DNA of 40,997 bases from contig CAZIWA010000042.1 in NCBI GenBank assembly GCA_964542875.1, positions 1 to 40,997 of the forward strand, written 5' to 3'. This DNA comes from CAZGOM01 sp964542875 (lineage in GTDB: Bacteria > Planctomycetota > Phycisphaerae > Phycisphaerales > Phycisphaeraceae). Shown piece after piece: positions 1 through 8,288 of the stretch. Position numbers and translations under genes: made by a program. Each line of letters starts with the position of its first letter. The stretch's first letter is position 1. Under the pieces are notes generated by a model that had not been told where the DNA came from, did no database searches, and saw nothing but the letters and a program-made list of their open reading frames with translations.

Positions 1-65
1 TGTGAAGTGTGAAGTGAAGAGGTTGGATGGCGGTTTTCAGCAGGCTGGCTAAGAACGATTCGGTG

Positions 66-125
66 CGTTTTCGCATTCGAAGGCGGCCCTCACCCCGGCC
101 CTCTCCCAGGGGGAGAGGGGGAAAG
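66..125. repeat. Intergenic palindromic repeat, copy 1
   Basis: A GC-rich palindrome whose core stem is CCCTCTCCC (99-107) and GGGAGAGGG (111-119) around a 3-nt loop. It is preceded by TTTTCGCATTC and a CCCTCACCCC segment. A degenerate relative with the same flanking order lies at 17928-17987. Short palindromes of this CCCTCTCCC/GGGAGAGGG type are widespread bacterial intergenic repeats. It sits just beyond the 3' end of the minus-strand LamG gene and could also help end its transcript, although no T-run follows. Confidence 0.6.
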
Positions 126-147
126 AGCGGATGTCGCATTGTCGTGT

Positions 148-1794
148 TTAGGTGGGGATGATGACGCCGGAGTAGAGGCGGACATCGCGGATGGCGCCGT
201 TGAAGGATGCGGTGGGGCCGGAGCCGATGGTGAGGGGCTGGGCGTTGCCGAGGTCGAAGTATTGATTGGCGGGCATGAGTGCGGTCTGGGAGAGCTTGCC
301 GTTGATGTAGAGCTTGAGGTCCCGCGGGGTGCGGACGGCGGTGATGTGTGTCCAGCCGGTGGAGATGTCGTGCTCGTGGCTGGCGGCGAGGCCGGCGTCG
401 CATGCGAGGACGCGGCCTGCGGTTTTGTCGGGGTCCAGGTCCTGGGTGCGGGCCTGGGAAGCGCCGGTGGCGGCGAAGAGGCGGCCTTTGTGGGTGGTGA
501 GGCTCAGAACGCGCATCCAACTGGGGCAGATGGAATCATCCCAATTGGGGCTGCCGGCGAGGCTGCCGAGCTGTGACCAGTGGCCGTCGTGCTGGTAGCG
601 ATAGACTTCCGCTTTGGGGAGGACGCCGGCGTAGAGCATGCCGTTGTGGGTGCCAAGGGCGTTGATTTCGTTGATCTGGGCGACGCCGGGACGGTCGGTG
701 GCGAGGCCGAGGATGCCGGTGTTGGTCCAGTGGTCATCGGCCTCGCGACGGAGGGCGTAGCCCTGGGGCCAGGTGCCGGCCCAGAGCTTGCTTTGATAGG
801 TGGCCAGGGAGTGGATCTGAGTGATGCCGAAGGGTTTGCGGCCGATGCAGACCCAGCGGTGGCCTTCCTCCATGCGGAAGAGGGCGAAGTGAGAAGCGCC
901 GTAAAGCACGCCATCAAGGGGCATGAGGCATTCAAAGTTGTCGCGGTCGTCGAGGATGCCGGCGTCGGTCCAGGTGTCGCCGTCGAGCTTGTAGCAGCGG
1001 CCTTGATCGCCGCGGTCCATGCCGACATAGAGGCTGCCCTGAAAGCTGGCCATGCAGAGGACGCGTTGGCCTTTGCCGGGGAGGCGCATGTCGCGCCAGG
1101 TGCCGTCGGGCTCATAGCGGCAGAGGCGGGTCATGGAGATGGGGGGATTGGCGCGGCGGCCTTCTTCTGCGCGGCCCCAATCCCAGGAGCCGGTGCCGAC
1201 GTAGAGTGCGCCGTTGTGGACGATCATGGACATGACGCTGGGGCAGGCGAGATCAGGGGTGACGCGTCCGCAATCGACCCATTGCCTGCCGGAGGACCAG
1301 CGGTAGACCTTGCAGGCGTTTTGAGGGTCTGCGGCGTCGGTGATGCCGGCGTAGAGGTGGCCTTCAAAGACGACGAGGCAGGAGACGAGGGGGTTATCAA
1401 AGCCGGGATGGCCGACGTCTTCCCAGGGGCTGAGGTAGCCGTCATCAATGCCGACGTGGACGTGGCGGGAATCACCAAAGGAGGAGTAGCCCGCGGCGCT
1501 GCCGGCGACCCAGAGGTTGAGGCCGCAGCGGAGAGAGGAGTCGAACTTGGAAAGGATGTCGCCATGCGCGCCACGCATGGTGGGGAGGCATTTGACGCGG
1601 GCGCTGACGGAGAAAGCGCCGGAGCCCAGACGAAGGGCGGGAGAATCCGGCACGTGGATGGCGCTGTTTAAGCCGTTGAAGAGGGCGGCGGCGTTTTCCC
1701 ATGTGATGTTGTTCGCGGTGCCGTGGTGCCGGCCGGTGAGGTCGCGGGCATCGGTTTCAAGGGGCCAGTGGGCAAGGAGTTTGGGGTCGCTCAT
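148..1794 (-). CDS. LamG/concanavalin-like protein with inserted propeller repeats
   Basis: A 548-residue protein with no obvious signal peptide. Residues 1-130 (LAHWPLE, then GTANNITW, FNGLNSAIHVPDS, FSVSARVK) read as the first half of a LamG/pentraxin-type jelly roll. Residues 470-548 (TGWTHITAVRT, LKLYINGK, FNGAIRDVRLY) read as its second half. Between them are seven related segments, each centred on an H/F/Y-x-G-x-LYxG motif near residues 145, 195, 253, 295, 335, 385 and 437. This resembles a seven-bladed beta-propeller. LamG domains usually bind glycans or protein surfaces. No catalytic residues are apparent, so it may be a carbohydrate-binding or scaffold protein. The ATG at 1794 has no clear Shine-Dalgarno sequence. 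The gene stands alone and is divergent from the HAD gene. The LamG call is fairly sure; function is unknown. Confidence 0.8.
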   Translation of the reverse strand: MSDPKLLAHWPLETDARDLTGRHHGTANNITWENAAALFNGLNSAIHVPDSPALRLGSGAFSVSARVKCLPTMRGAHGDILSKFDSSLRCGLNLWVAGSAAGYSSFGDSRHVHVGIDDGYLSPWEDVGHPGFDNPLVSCLVVFEGHLYAGITDAADPQNACKVYRWSSGRQWVDCGRVTPDLACPSVMSMIVHNGALYVGTGSWDWGRAEEGRRANPPISMTRLCRYEPDGTWRDMRLPGKGQRVLCMASFQGSLYVGMDRGDQGRCYKLDGDTWTDAGILDDRDNFECLMPLDGVLYGASHFALFRMEEGHRWVCIGRKPFGITQIHSLATYQSKLWAGTWPQGYALRREADDHWTNTGILGLATDRPGVAQINEINALGTHNGMLYAGVLPKAEVYRYQHDGHWSQLGSLAGSPNWDDSICPSWMRVLSLTTHKGRLFAATGASQARTQDLDPDKTAGRVLACDAGLAASHEHDISTGWTHITAVRTPRDLKLYINGKLSQTALMPANQYFDLGNAQPLTIGSGPTASFNGAIRDVRLYSGVIIPT

Positions 1795-1851
1795 GGGCTG
1801 GTCTTTCGTTGAGGAGGCTCATGAGGATAGCGTGTGGGAGGGAAGAAGGAT

Positions 1852-1881
1852 GTTAGATGTATGAAGTTAGATGTCAGATGT
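1852..1881. repeat. Short imperfect direct repeats
   Basis: GTTAGATGT occurs twice (1852-1860 and 1866-1874), followed by a partial third copy CAGATGT. The repeats lie in the 246-nt spacer between divergent genes. They could be a simple-sequence tract or a weak tandem operator; nothing else supports a role. Confidence 0.35.
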
Positions 1882-2040
1882 TTTTAGAGAAGAGTTCGGG
1901 GATGTGAAGGGGCGTTGCAGGGGGGAGATTGACATTTTGTTGTGGTCGAAGAGGGTGTGCATATTTTTGGCTGGACGGCGACGGGTTGGTGGTAGACTTT
2001 AAATTCCTGCGATCTGGTTCCAGTCCCCCGGGAGCGATGA

Positions 2041-3033
2041 ATGACACGATTCCTTGCCGCGTTGGTGGTATTGTGTGTGATGATCGCCCAGGTGGGGTGC
2101 GCTGCTGCGCATGAGCCGCTGCCTTCGTGGAACGAAGGGGCTTCCAAAAAAGCGATTGTCGATTACGTGGCGAAGGTGACGGACAAGGGGAGCCGGGATT
2201 ACGTGCTGCCTAAAGACCGGATCGCGGTGTTTGATAATGACGGGACGCTGTGGTGCGAGCAGCCGCTTTATTTTCAATTTGTGTTTGCGCTGGACCGGGT
2301 GAAGGCGATGGCGCCCGCGCACCCGGAATGGAAGGATAAAGAGCCGTTTAAGTCGGCGATTGCGGGGGATGCCAAGGGGCTGATGGCGTCCGGGGAGAAG
2401 GGGCTGATTGAGATCATGGCGGTGACGCATACGGGGATGACGACCGAAGAGTTTGAAGCGGTGGTGAAAGAGTGGCTGAAGACGGCGCGGCATCCCAAGT
2501 ACAACCGTCCGTACTCGGAATTGACGTATCAGCCGATGCAGGAAGTGCTGGATTACCTGCGGGCCAATGGGTTTAAGACGTACATCGTTTCCGGCGGCGG
2601 GGTGGAGTTCATGCGGGCGTTTGCGGAGGAGACTTACGGGATTCCGCCTGAGCAGGTGATCGGCAGCTCCGGCAAGCTCAAGTATGAAGTACGGGATGGA
2701 AAGCCGGTGCTGGTGAAGCTGCCGGAAGTGGATTTTATCGATGACAAGGAAGGGAAGCCGATCGGGATTCAAAAGTTCATCGGCAAGCGGCCGGTGATTG
2801 CATTCGGCAATTCCGACGGTGACTTTCAGATGTTGCAGTGGACGACCGCGGGCACGGGCGCGCGGCTGGGAATGATCGTGCATCACACGGATGCGCAGCG
2901 GGAAACGGCCTACGACAGAAAGTCACACATAGGAACTCTCGATAAAGCACTGGACCAGGCTCCAAAGAGCGGGTGGGTGCTGATCGACATGAAGAAGGAC
3001 TGGAAAATGGTTTTCCGGTCAGAAGAGAAGTAA
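2041..3033 (+). CDS. Secreted HAD-family phosphatase-like hydrolase
   Basis: A 330-residue protein with an N-terminal export signal (hydrophobic residues 4-18, then GCAAAHE). Cys20 could be a lipoprotein cysteine, but the preceding residues (QVG) are a poor lipobox, so ordinary signal-peptidase cleavage is equally possible. HAD motif I is DNDGTLW (residues 65-71, nucleophile Asp65), motif II is the Ser of IVSGGG (184), and motif IV is GNSDGD (256-261, acidic pair 259/261). These residues support a Mg-dependent phosphotransferase-type fold, so a phosphatase acting outside the cytoplasm; the substrate is unknown. GGGAG lies a few bases before the ATG and supports this start. The sulfatase gene begins 21 nt downstream, so the two are probably co-transcribed. 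Confidence 0.85.
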   Translation: MTRFLAALVVLCVMIAQVGCAAAHEPLPSWNEGASKKAIVDYVAKVTDKGSRDYVLPKDRIAVFDNDGTLWCEQPLYFQFVFALDRVKAMAPAHPEWKDKEPFKSAIAGDAKGLMASGEKGLIEIMAVTHTGMTTEEFEAVVKEWLKTARHPKYNRPYSELTYQPMQEVLDYLRANGFKTYIVSGGGVEFMRAFAEETYGIPPEQVIGSSGKLKYEVRDGKPVLVKLPEVDFIDDKEGKPIGIQKFIGKRPVIAFGNSDGDFQMLQWTTAGTGARLGMIVHHTDAQRETAYDRKSHIGTLDKALDQAPKSGWVLIDMKKDWKMVFRSEEK

Positions 3034-3054
3034 ACCTTTTCAGGGAGGGTTTAT

Positions 3055-4608
3055 ATGCAGACATGGATCAGACCGTCCAGGATTGTCGCGGCATTCGTGT
3101 GCGCGTTGGCAATCGCGACGAGCGCGTTTGCGCAGGATCAGAAGAAGCCGAACATCCTGGTGATTTTCGGTGACGATATCGGACAATCCAACATCAGCGC
3201 GTACAGCCGCGGGCTGATGGGTTTCACGACGCCCAATATTGACCGGATCGGCAATGAAGGCGGCGTGTTTGTGACGTATTACGGCCAGCAGAGCTGCACG
3301 GCGGGTCGTGCGGCGTTCATCACCGGTCAATGCCCGTTCCGGACGGGGCTCACGAAGGTGGGCTTGCCCGGCGCGCCTGTGGGGCTTCAAAAGGAAGACC
3401 CGACGATTGCGGAGTTCTTGAAGCCGCTGGGGTATGCGACGGCGCAGTTTGGCAAGAACCACCTGGGCGACCAAGACAAGTACCTGCCGACGGCGCACGG
3501 GTTTGATGAGTTTTTCGGGAACCTTTATCACTTGAACGCGGAAGAGGAACCGGAGAACCCGGACTACCCCAAGGACCCGGCATTCAAGAAGAAATTCGGC
3601 CCGCGCGGGGTGATCAAAGCAACCTCCGACGGGAAGATCGAAGACACCGGCCCGCTGACCAAGAAGCGCATGGAAACGGTGGACGAGGAATTTCTGGCGG
3701 GCGCGAAGGATTTCATTGAGCGGCAGAACAAGGCCGGAAAGCCGTTCTTCTGCTGGTTCAATGCGACGCGCATGCACATCAATACCCATCTTAAGCCTGC
3801 TTCCAACGGCAAAACCGGGCTTGGGATTCAAGCCGACGGCATGACCGAGCATGATGCGATGGTGGGTGAACTGCTGAAGCTGCTGGATGATTTGAAGATC
3901 GCGGATAACACCATTGTGCTTTACACCACCGACAACGGGACTATGAAAAACCAGTGGCCCGACGGTGGGTCTTCACCTTTCCGGTCTGAAAAAGACACAA
4001 ACTGGGAAGGCGCTTTCCGTGTGCCCGCAGTGGTTCGCTGGCCGGGCAAGATCAAACCCGGGACCAATTTTGTCGAGCTTTTTTCGGCTGAAGACTGGCT
4101 GCCCACGTTTGTGGCGGCGGCCGGCGGCGACGCCAACCTGCGCGAGAGCGCAGCCAAGGGCGTGAAGGCGGGCGACAAGAGCTTCAAGGTGCATTTGGAC
4201 GGGTACAACCAAGTGTCGTACCTGACGGGGCAATCGCCCAAGTCGGCCCGAAATGAATTTGTGTACTTCGATGACGACGGCAACCTGGTGGCCTACCGGG
4301 ACGAGCGGTTCAAGTACACTTTCGCGCTTCAGAAGGCCGTGGGCATGGAGATCTGGCGTCAACCGATGACGACCCTGCGGGCGCCGCTGATCATCGACCT
4401 CAAGAGCGACCCTTATGAGTATGCGGTGGATGGCTCCATCGGGTATGAAAAGTGGATGATGGACCGGGCGTTTTTGATTCTTCCGGCGGTGGCCAAAGTG
4501 GGCCAGTACCTGTCGACGTACAAGGAGTTCCCGCCTCGGCAAAAGCCGGCGACCTTCTCGATCGATCAGGCGCTGGAAAAACTTAACGCAAGCGTGAAGG
4601 GTCAGTAA
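3055..4608 (+). CDS. Secreted type I sulfatase (arylsulfatase family)
   Basis: A 517-residue protein with a clear Sec signal peptide (residues 1-26, ending SAFA-Q). The alkaline-phosphatase-superfamily sulfatase fold is shown by NILVIFGDDIG (metal ligands Asp40/Asp41), by the formylglycine motif CTAGR (Cys81 to Arg85, matching C-x-[PA]-x-R) and by TTDNGT (Asp293/Asn294). Cys81 must be oxidised to formylglycine to be active. A formylglycine-generating enzyme with both catalytic cysteines is encoded at 11238-12386. The likely role is cleavage of sulfate esters from sulfated glycans or aryl sulfates outside the cytoplasm; specificity cannot be read from the sequence. GGGAGG six bases before the ATG fixes the start. 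Probably co-transcribed with the HAD gene upstream; a strong hairpin follows at 4641-4675. Confidence 0.93.
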   Translation: MQTWIRPSRIVAAFVCALAIATSAFAQDQKKPNILVIFGDDIGQSNISAYSRGLMGFTTPNIDRIGNEGGVFVTYYGQQSCTAGRAAFITGQCPFRTGLTKVGLPGAPVGLQKEDPTIAEFLKPLGYATAQFGKNHLGDQDKYLPTAHGFDEFFGNLYHLNAEEEPENPDYPKDPAFKKKFGPRGVIKATSDGKIEDTGPLTKKRMETVDEEFLAGAKDFIERQNKAGKPFFCWFNATRMHINTHLKPASNGKTGLGIQADGMTEHDAMVGELLKLLDDLKIADNTIVLYTTDNGTMKNQWPDGGSSPFRSEKDTNWEGAFRVPAVVRWPGKIKPGTNFVELFSAEDWLPTFVAAAGGDANLRESAAKGVKAGDKSFKVHLDGYNQVSYLTGQSPKSARNEFVYFDDDGNLVAYRDERFKYTFALQKAVGMEIWRQPMTTLRAPLIIDLKSDPYEYAVDGSIGYEKWMMDRAFLILPAVAKVGQYLSTYKEFPPRQKPATFSIDQALEKLNASVKGQ

Positions 4609-4640
4609 TCTGGTTCGGGTCTGAATTCAAGCGCGACATA

Positions 4641-4675
4641 AAACACCGGGCCGGCATGATGCCGGTCCGGTGTTT
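4641..4675 (+). terminator. Hairpin terminator after the sulfatase gene
   Basis: AAACACCGG (4641-4649), one unpaired or wobble base, then CCGGCA (4651-4656), loop TGA, then TGCCGG, one base, and CCGGTGTTT (4667-4675). This makes a near-perfect 16-bp stem with A/T-rich ends. It lies 33 nt after the sulfatase stop and 31 nt before the MoxR start, so it separates the two operons. Confidence 0.75.
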
Positions 4676-4706
4676 GCGCGAAGCAAAGCAAGTTGGAGAG
4701 CAATGC

Positions 4707-5672
4707 ATGGCAGCGATTGACGCAGTTAAGGATTTGAAGGGGCGGATTGCACAGTCCGTGATCGGGCAGGAAGCCGTGATCGACCGGGTGCTGGTGGCGC
4801 TGCTGGCCAACGGGCATGTGCTTGTGGAAGGGTTGCCGGGCCTTGCCAAGACGCGGACGATCAAGACTCTGGCGGCGAACCTGGAGTCGGAGTTTAAGCG
4901 CATTCAGTTCACACCTGACCTGCTGCCGAGCGATATCACCGGTGCGGAGGTGTATGTGGGGGAGGGGGCTTCGGGGAGCATCAAGTTTCAGCCGGGGCCG
5001 GTGTTTGGGAATCTGATCCTGGCGGATGAGATCAACCGTGCGCCCGCCAAGGCGCAGTCGGCGCTGCTGGAGGCGATGGAGGAGCGGCAGGTGACGGTGG
5101 CGGGGAAGACGACGAAGCTGCCGGAATTGTTCATGGTGATGGCGACGCAGAACCCGATTGAGCAGGAGGGGACGTATCCGCTGCCGGAGGCGCAGATGGA
5201 CCGGTTTCTGTTGCATGTGCTGATCGATTACCCATCAGACGGGACGGAGAAAAAAGTGCTGAAGCTGGTTCGGGGCGAGGAAGCGGGGGAGGCCGGGGAG
5301 AAGAAGGCGAAAATCCCCGGGCAGACAATTTTGGATGCGCGCAAAGAGGTGGGCAAGGTGTTCAGCTCCGAAGCGATCGAAGACTACATCGTGGCGCTGG
5401 TGGGGGCGACGCGCAGGCCCAAGGGGCTGGGGGTGAATCTGGAGAAGTGGGTGCGGATTGGGGCCAGCCCGCGTGGCACGCTGGCGCTGGACCGGGCTTC
5501 GCGGGCGTATGCATGGATGAACGGGAAGGACCATGTGTCGCCGGAAGATGTGCGGGCGGTGGCTCATGATTGCCTGCGGCATCGGCTGATACTGACCTAC
5601 GACGCGGCGGCGGATGGGGTGACGAAGAACCAGGTGGTGGATGAGCTGATCAAGGTGGTGGCGGTGGCGTGA
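4707..5672 (+). CDS. moxR: MoxR-family AAA+ ATPase
   Basis: A 321-residue AAA+ ATPase. Walker A is GLPGLAKT (residues 42-49) and Walker B is ILADEIN (Asp107/Glu108), followed by RAPAKAQSALLEAMEERQVT and the sensor segment ATQNPIEQEGTYPLPEAQMDRF. All are hallmarks of the MoxR family. A winged AAA lid follows (ARRPKGLGVNLEKWVRIGASPRGTLAL at about 240-270, written here as a family feature). MoxR proteins act as chaperone-like ATPases with von Willebrand A proteins, and the next six genes are exactly that Bat set. The ATG at 4707 is preferred over an in-frame ATG at 4656 because GGAGAG precedes it by six bases and because the 4656 start would fall inside the terminator hairpin. Confidence 0.93.
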   Translation: MAAIDAVKDLKGRIAQSVIGQEAVIDRVLVALLANGHVLVEGLPGLAKTRTIKTLAANLESEFKRIQFTPDLLPSDITGAEVYVGEGASGSIKFQPGPVFGNLILADEINRAPAKAQSALLEAMEERQVTVAGKTTKLPELFMVMATQNPIEQEGTYPLPEAQMDRFLLHVLIDYPSDGTEKKVLKLVRGEEAGEAGEKKAKIPGQTILDARKEVGKVFSSEAIEDYIVALVGATRRPKGLGVNLEKWVRIGASPRGTLALDRASRAYAWMNGKDHVSPEDVRAVAHDCLRHRLILTYDAAADGVTKNQVVDELIKVVAVA

Positions 5673-5779
5673 AATGATTTATGAATTGAAATTTATAAAG
5701 TGTAATTTAAGCCGGAGAATAGGGGGTTTTTGGTGAATGTGGGGATTGAAGAGTCTTGGCCTTCAGGACGTAATGTGCG

Positions 5780-6736
5780 ATGACGACCGGTGTGGGAAAA
5801 GGCGGCGGGGTGCATGTGGAACTGGCGGAGCTGGTGAAGCTTCGGCAGCAGCCTAAGGGGTATACGCTGCTTCCGCGGCAGCCGGCGCAGAGTGTGCTGG
5901 CAGGGCAGCATGGGTCCAAATTGCGCGGGCGGGGGTTAGACTTCAGCGAACTGAAGGCTTATCAGACCGGAGACGACACGCGTAACATCGACTGGAAGGT
6001 GACGGCGCGGATGCGCAAGCCGTATGCCCGGGTGTACAACGAGGAGCGGGAGCGGCCGGTGCTGCTGGTGATCGACCAGCGGCTGAGCATGTTTTTCGGG
6101 AGCAAACTGAACTTCAAGTCCGTGACGGCGGCGCAAGTGGCCGCAGCGTGTGTGTGGCGCGTGCTGGAACAGCGCGACCGGGTGGGCGCGGTGGTTTTTA
6201 ATGATCGTCAGATTGTGTGCATTGAGCCCAGGCGAAGCGAAGGCACAGGCATGCAGATACTGCAAGCCGTGGTGAAGATGAATCAGGCGCTTTCATGGAC
6301 CAGAGGAATCCGGGCCAACCCCGAGGCCTTGAATGAAGCTTTGGGGAAAGCCAGGCAACTGGCGACGCACGACTTTCTGGTGGCGCAGATTACCGATGGC
6401 TTCGGGAGGGATGCGAAGACACGGCAGATCAACAGCGCGATCGCGGCGCATAACGATCTGATTTTCAGCTACATCTATGACCCGATGGAGGTTGAACTGC
6501 CGGAGGGGGACGGGCTGGTGGTGGGGGATGGGGTTCGCCAGATGGAGTTGGCGGCCGGTGCGAGCGCAAGGGAGAAGTTTCGGGCCGGGCATGACAGGCT
6601 GGTGGACGAGATTTCACGGTTTTGGATCGGCAGACAGATGCCGGTGCTGCCGATTTCATGCGCGGAGCCGACGCTGCCTCAGCTTAGAAGGATGCTGACC
6701 CAGGGGCCCGCCGGGGGCGCAAGGAGCAAGGCGTGA
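5780..6736 (+). CDS. DUF58 domain protein
   Basis: A 318-residue protein of the DUF58 family, which resembles a von Willebrand A fold. The defining motif is GRGLDFSELKAYQTGDD followed by RNIDWKVTARM, then the VWA-like strand PVLLVIDQRLSMFFGS. No transmembrane segment is apparent, so it is probably cytoplasmic or peripheral. DUF58 genes almost always follow moxR, as here, after a 107-nt AT-richer spacer. No convincing Shine-Dalgarno precedes the ATG. Its stop overlaps the GTG of the next gene (6733-6736), indicating translational coupling. Confidence 0.9.
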   Translation: MTTGVGKGGGVHVELAELVKLRQQPKGYTLLPRQPAQSVLAGQHGSKLRGRGLDFSELKAYQTGDDTRNIDWKVTARMRKPYARVYNEERERPVLLVIDQRLSMFFGSKLNFKSVTAAQVAAACVWRVLEQRDRVGAVVFNDRQIVCIEPRRSEGTGMQILQAVVKMNQALSWTRGIRANPEALNEALGKARQLATHDFLVAQITDGFGRDAKTRQINSAIAAHNDLIFSYIYDPMEVELPEGDGLVVGDGVRQMELAAGASAREKFRAGHDRLVDEISRFWIGRQMPVLPISCAEPTLPQLRRMLTQGPAGGARSKA

Positions 6737-7287
6737 CGGCAGCACAGACACAGCTAAACCAGACCCAGCCAGACCCGGCAAGCCTGGACCGGCTGCATGA
6801 CATCATTGCGCCGGAGCCGGTTTCGTGGTGGCCGTTGGGGCCGGGATGGTTTGTGCTGGCGGGGTTTTTGGTTCTGGCTGGGTTGATCATCGGGCTGTGG
6901 TGGCTGCGGCGGCAGCAGGCCAATTTGTACCGGCGGCAGGCGATGGCGGAACTGGAGCGGCTGGAAAGGCTTTTGCACGCTGAGGAAACGCGAGGGCAGG
7001 CGCTTGCGGGCCTGAGCGGTCTGGTGCGGCGCGTGGCGCTGTCGGCGTATCCGCGGGGGAGCGTGGCGGGACTGAGGGGAGATGCCTGGCTTGGGTTTTT
7101 GAACGCGGGGATGGGGCGTGAGGTTTTTACGGGGCGGGTGGGTGAACTGCTGCTTGATGGGGCGTACTCGCCGAGTGTTGCGCAAAAGGCTTCCAAGGGC
7201 GATTTAGAAGGATTGACCAGTGCAATGCGGCTTTGGATCACCCATCACAAAGCGGGCCGCGAGCATGACGGGGGGCGGGCATGCTGA
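6733..7287 (+). CDS. DUF4381 membrane protein of the Bat operon
   Basis: A 184-residue protein beginning at a GTG that overlaps the DUF58 stop. It has the DUF4381 signature: a short N-terminal part (LHDIIAPEPVSWWPLGPGW), one membrane helix (residues about 37-58), then WWLRRQQANLYRRQAMAELERL, and a C-terminal helical half. DUF4381 proteins are small components found between DUF58 and VWA genes; no biochemical function is established. It overlaps batA by 7 nt. Confidence 0.85.
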   Translation: MTAAQTQLNQTQPDPASLDRLHDIIAPEPVSWWPLGPGWFVLAGFLVLAGLIIGLWWLRRQQANLYRRQAMAELERLERLLHAEETRGQALAGLSGLVRRVALSAYPRGSVAGLRGDAWLGFLNAGMGREVFTGRVGELLLDGAYSPSVAQKASKGDLEGLTSAMRLWITHHKAGREHDGGRAC

Positions 7288-8288
7288 CGCTTGCTTACGC
7301 CTGGGTGCTCTTGTTTTTACCGGTGCCTGTGCTGGTGTGGTGGCTGGCGCCTGGCAGGCGGATGCCGCGACCGGCGCTGGGTGTGCCATTTTTGGATCGG
7401 CTGGCGCAGGCGACAGGGCACAGCCCGGAGGCAGGTGCGCCGGAGAGCCGGGCGAATGGATTTTTGATGGCGTGCATGGCGGTGGCGTGGGTGTGCCTGG
7501 TGGCGGCGTGCTGCCGACCACAGTGGGTGGAACCGGCGGTGACCAAGACGGTGCCGGTGCGCGACATGCTGCTGGCGGTGGATTTGTCGGGATCGATGCA
7601 GACGAAGGACTTTACGAATGCGTCAGGAGCGAAGGTGGATCGGCTGACGGCGGTGAAGGAAGTGCTGGATGACTTTTTAAAGTGCCGGCAGGGGGACCGG
7701 GTGGGGTTGATCGTGTTTGGGAATGCGCCGTTCGTGCAGGCGCCGTTCACGCAGGATCTGGCGGTGTGCAGGGAGCTATTAAAGGAGACGCGGGTGGGGA
7801 TGGCGGGGCCACAGACGGCATTGGGGGATGCGGTTGGGCTGGCGATCAACGTGTTTGATGCGAGCCAGATGAAGGAGCGGGTGTTGATCGTATTGACGGA
7901 TGGAAACGATACGGCCAGCCAGGTGCCGCCTGCCAAGGCGGCGCAGATTGCGCATGACAAGGGCATTGTGATCCACACCATTGCAGTGGGAGACCCCAAG
8001 GCGGCGGGGGAGGAAAAGCTTGATGAGGAAACCTTGAAGCAGATGGCCCAGGAGACGGGCGGGGTGTACTCCCACGCGAATGACCGCGGGGAGCTTGCCG
8101 CGGTGTACGGCAAGCTGGATGCGCTTGAGACGCAGAAGGCACAGACCATCAGCCGGAGGCCCAAGCGGGATGTGTACTTCTGGCCGTTGGGGGTGGGGCT
8201 GCTGATTTCCATGCTGCCGTACCTGGGCCAACTGTCGCCGGTGGGCCGTGTGAAGGAACTGCCGGAACCGGTGAAGGAGCCTGCATGA
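7281..8288 (+). CDS. batA: BatA-like VWA-domain membrane protein
   Basis: A 335-residue protein. Two N-terminal membrane segments (about 6-24 and 61-78) precede a von Willebrand A domain with an intact metal-binding MIDAS motif DLSGS (Asp101, Ser103, Ser105) and the later VLTDGNDTAS. A C-terminal membrane helix lies near 297-315 (YFWPLGVGLLISMLPYL). The arrangement is that of BatA, described as an aerotolerance protein in Bacteroides, though the exact role is unsettled. The stop overlaps the next ATG (ATGA, 8285-8288). Confidence 0.9.
   Translation: MLTLAYAWVLLFLPVPVLVWWLAPGRRMPRPALGVPFLDRLAQATGHSPEAGAPESRANGFLMACMAVAWVCLVAACCRPQWVEPAVTKTVPVRDMLLAVDLSGSMQTKDFTNASGAKVDRLTAVKEVLDDFLKCRQGDRVGLIVFGNAPFVQAPFTQDLAVCRELLKETRVGMAGPQTALGDAVGLAINVFDASQMKERVLIVLTDGNDTASQVPPAKAAQIAHDKGIVIHTIAVGDPKAAGEEKLDEETLKQMAQETGGVYSHANDRGELAAVYGKLDALETQKAQTISRRPKRDVYFWPLGVGLLISMLPYLGQLSPVGRVKELPEPVKEPA

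Noticed and set aside
1..65. Repeated TGTGAAG units at the left edge
   Set aside because: Only two and a half short units; no array or tandem structure beyond chance.
580..1671. A 363-codon plus-strand frame opposite the LamG gene
   Set aside because: Shadow of the real gene, with skewed composition and no domain.
1884..2147. An 87-codon minus-strand frame before the HAD gene
   Set aside because: It overlaps the HAD start and signal peptide and has no features of its own.
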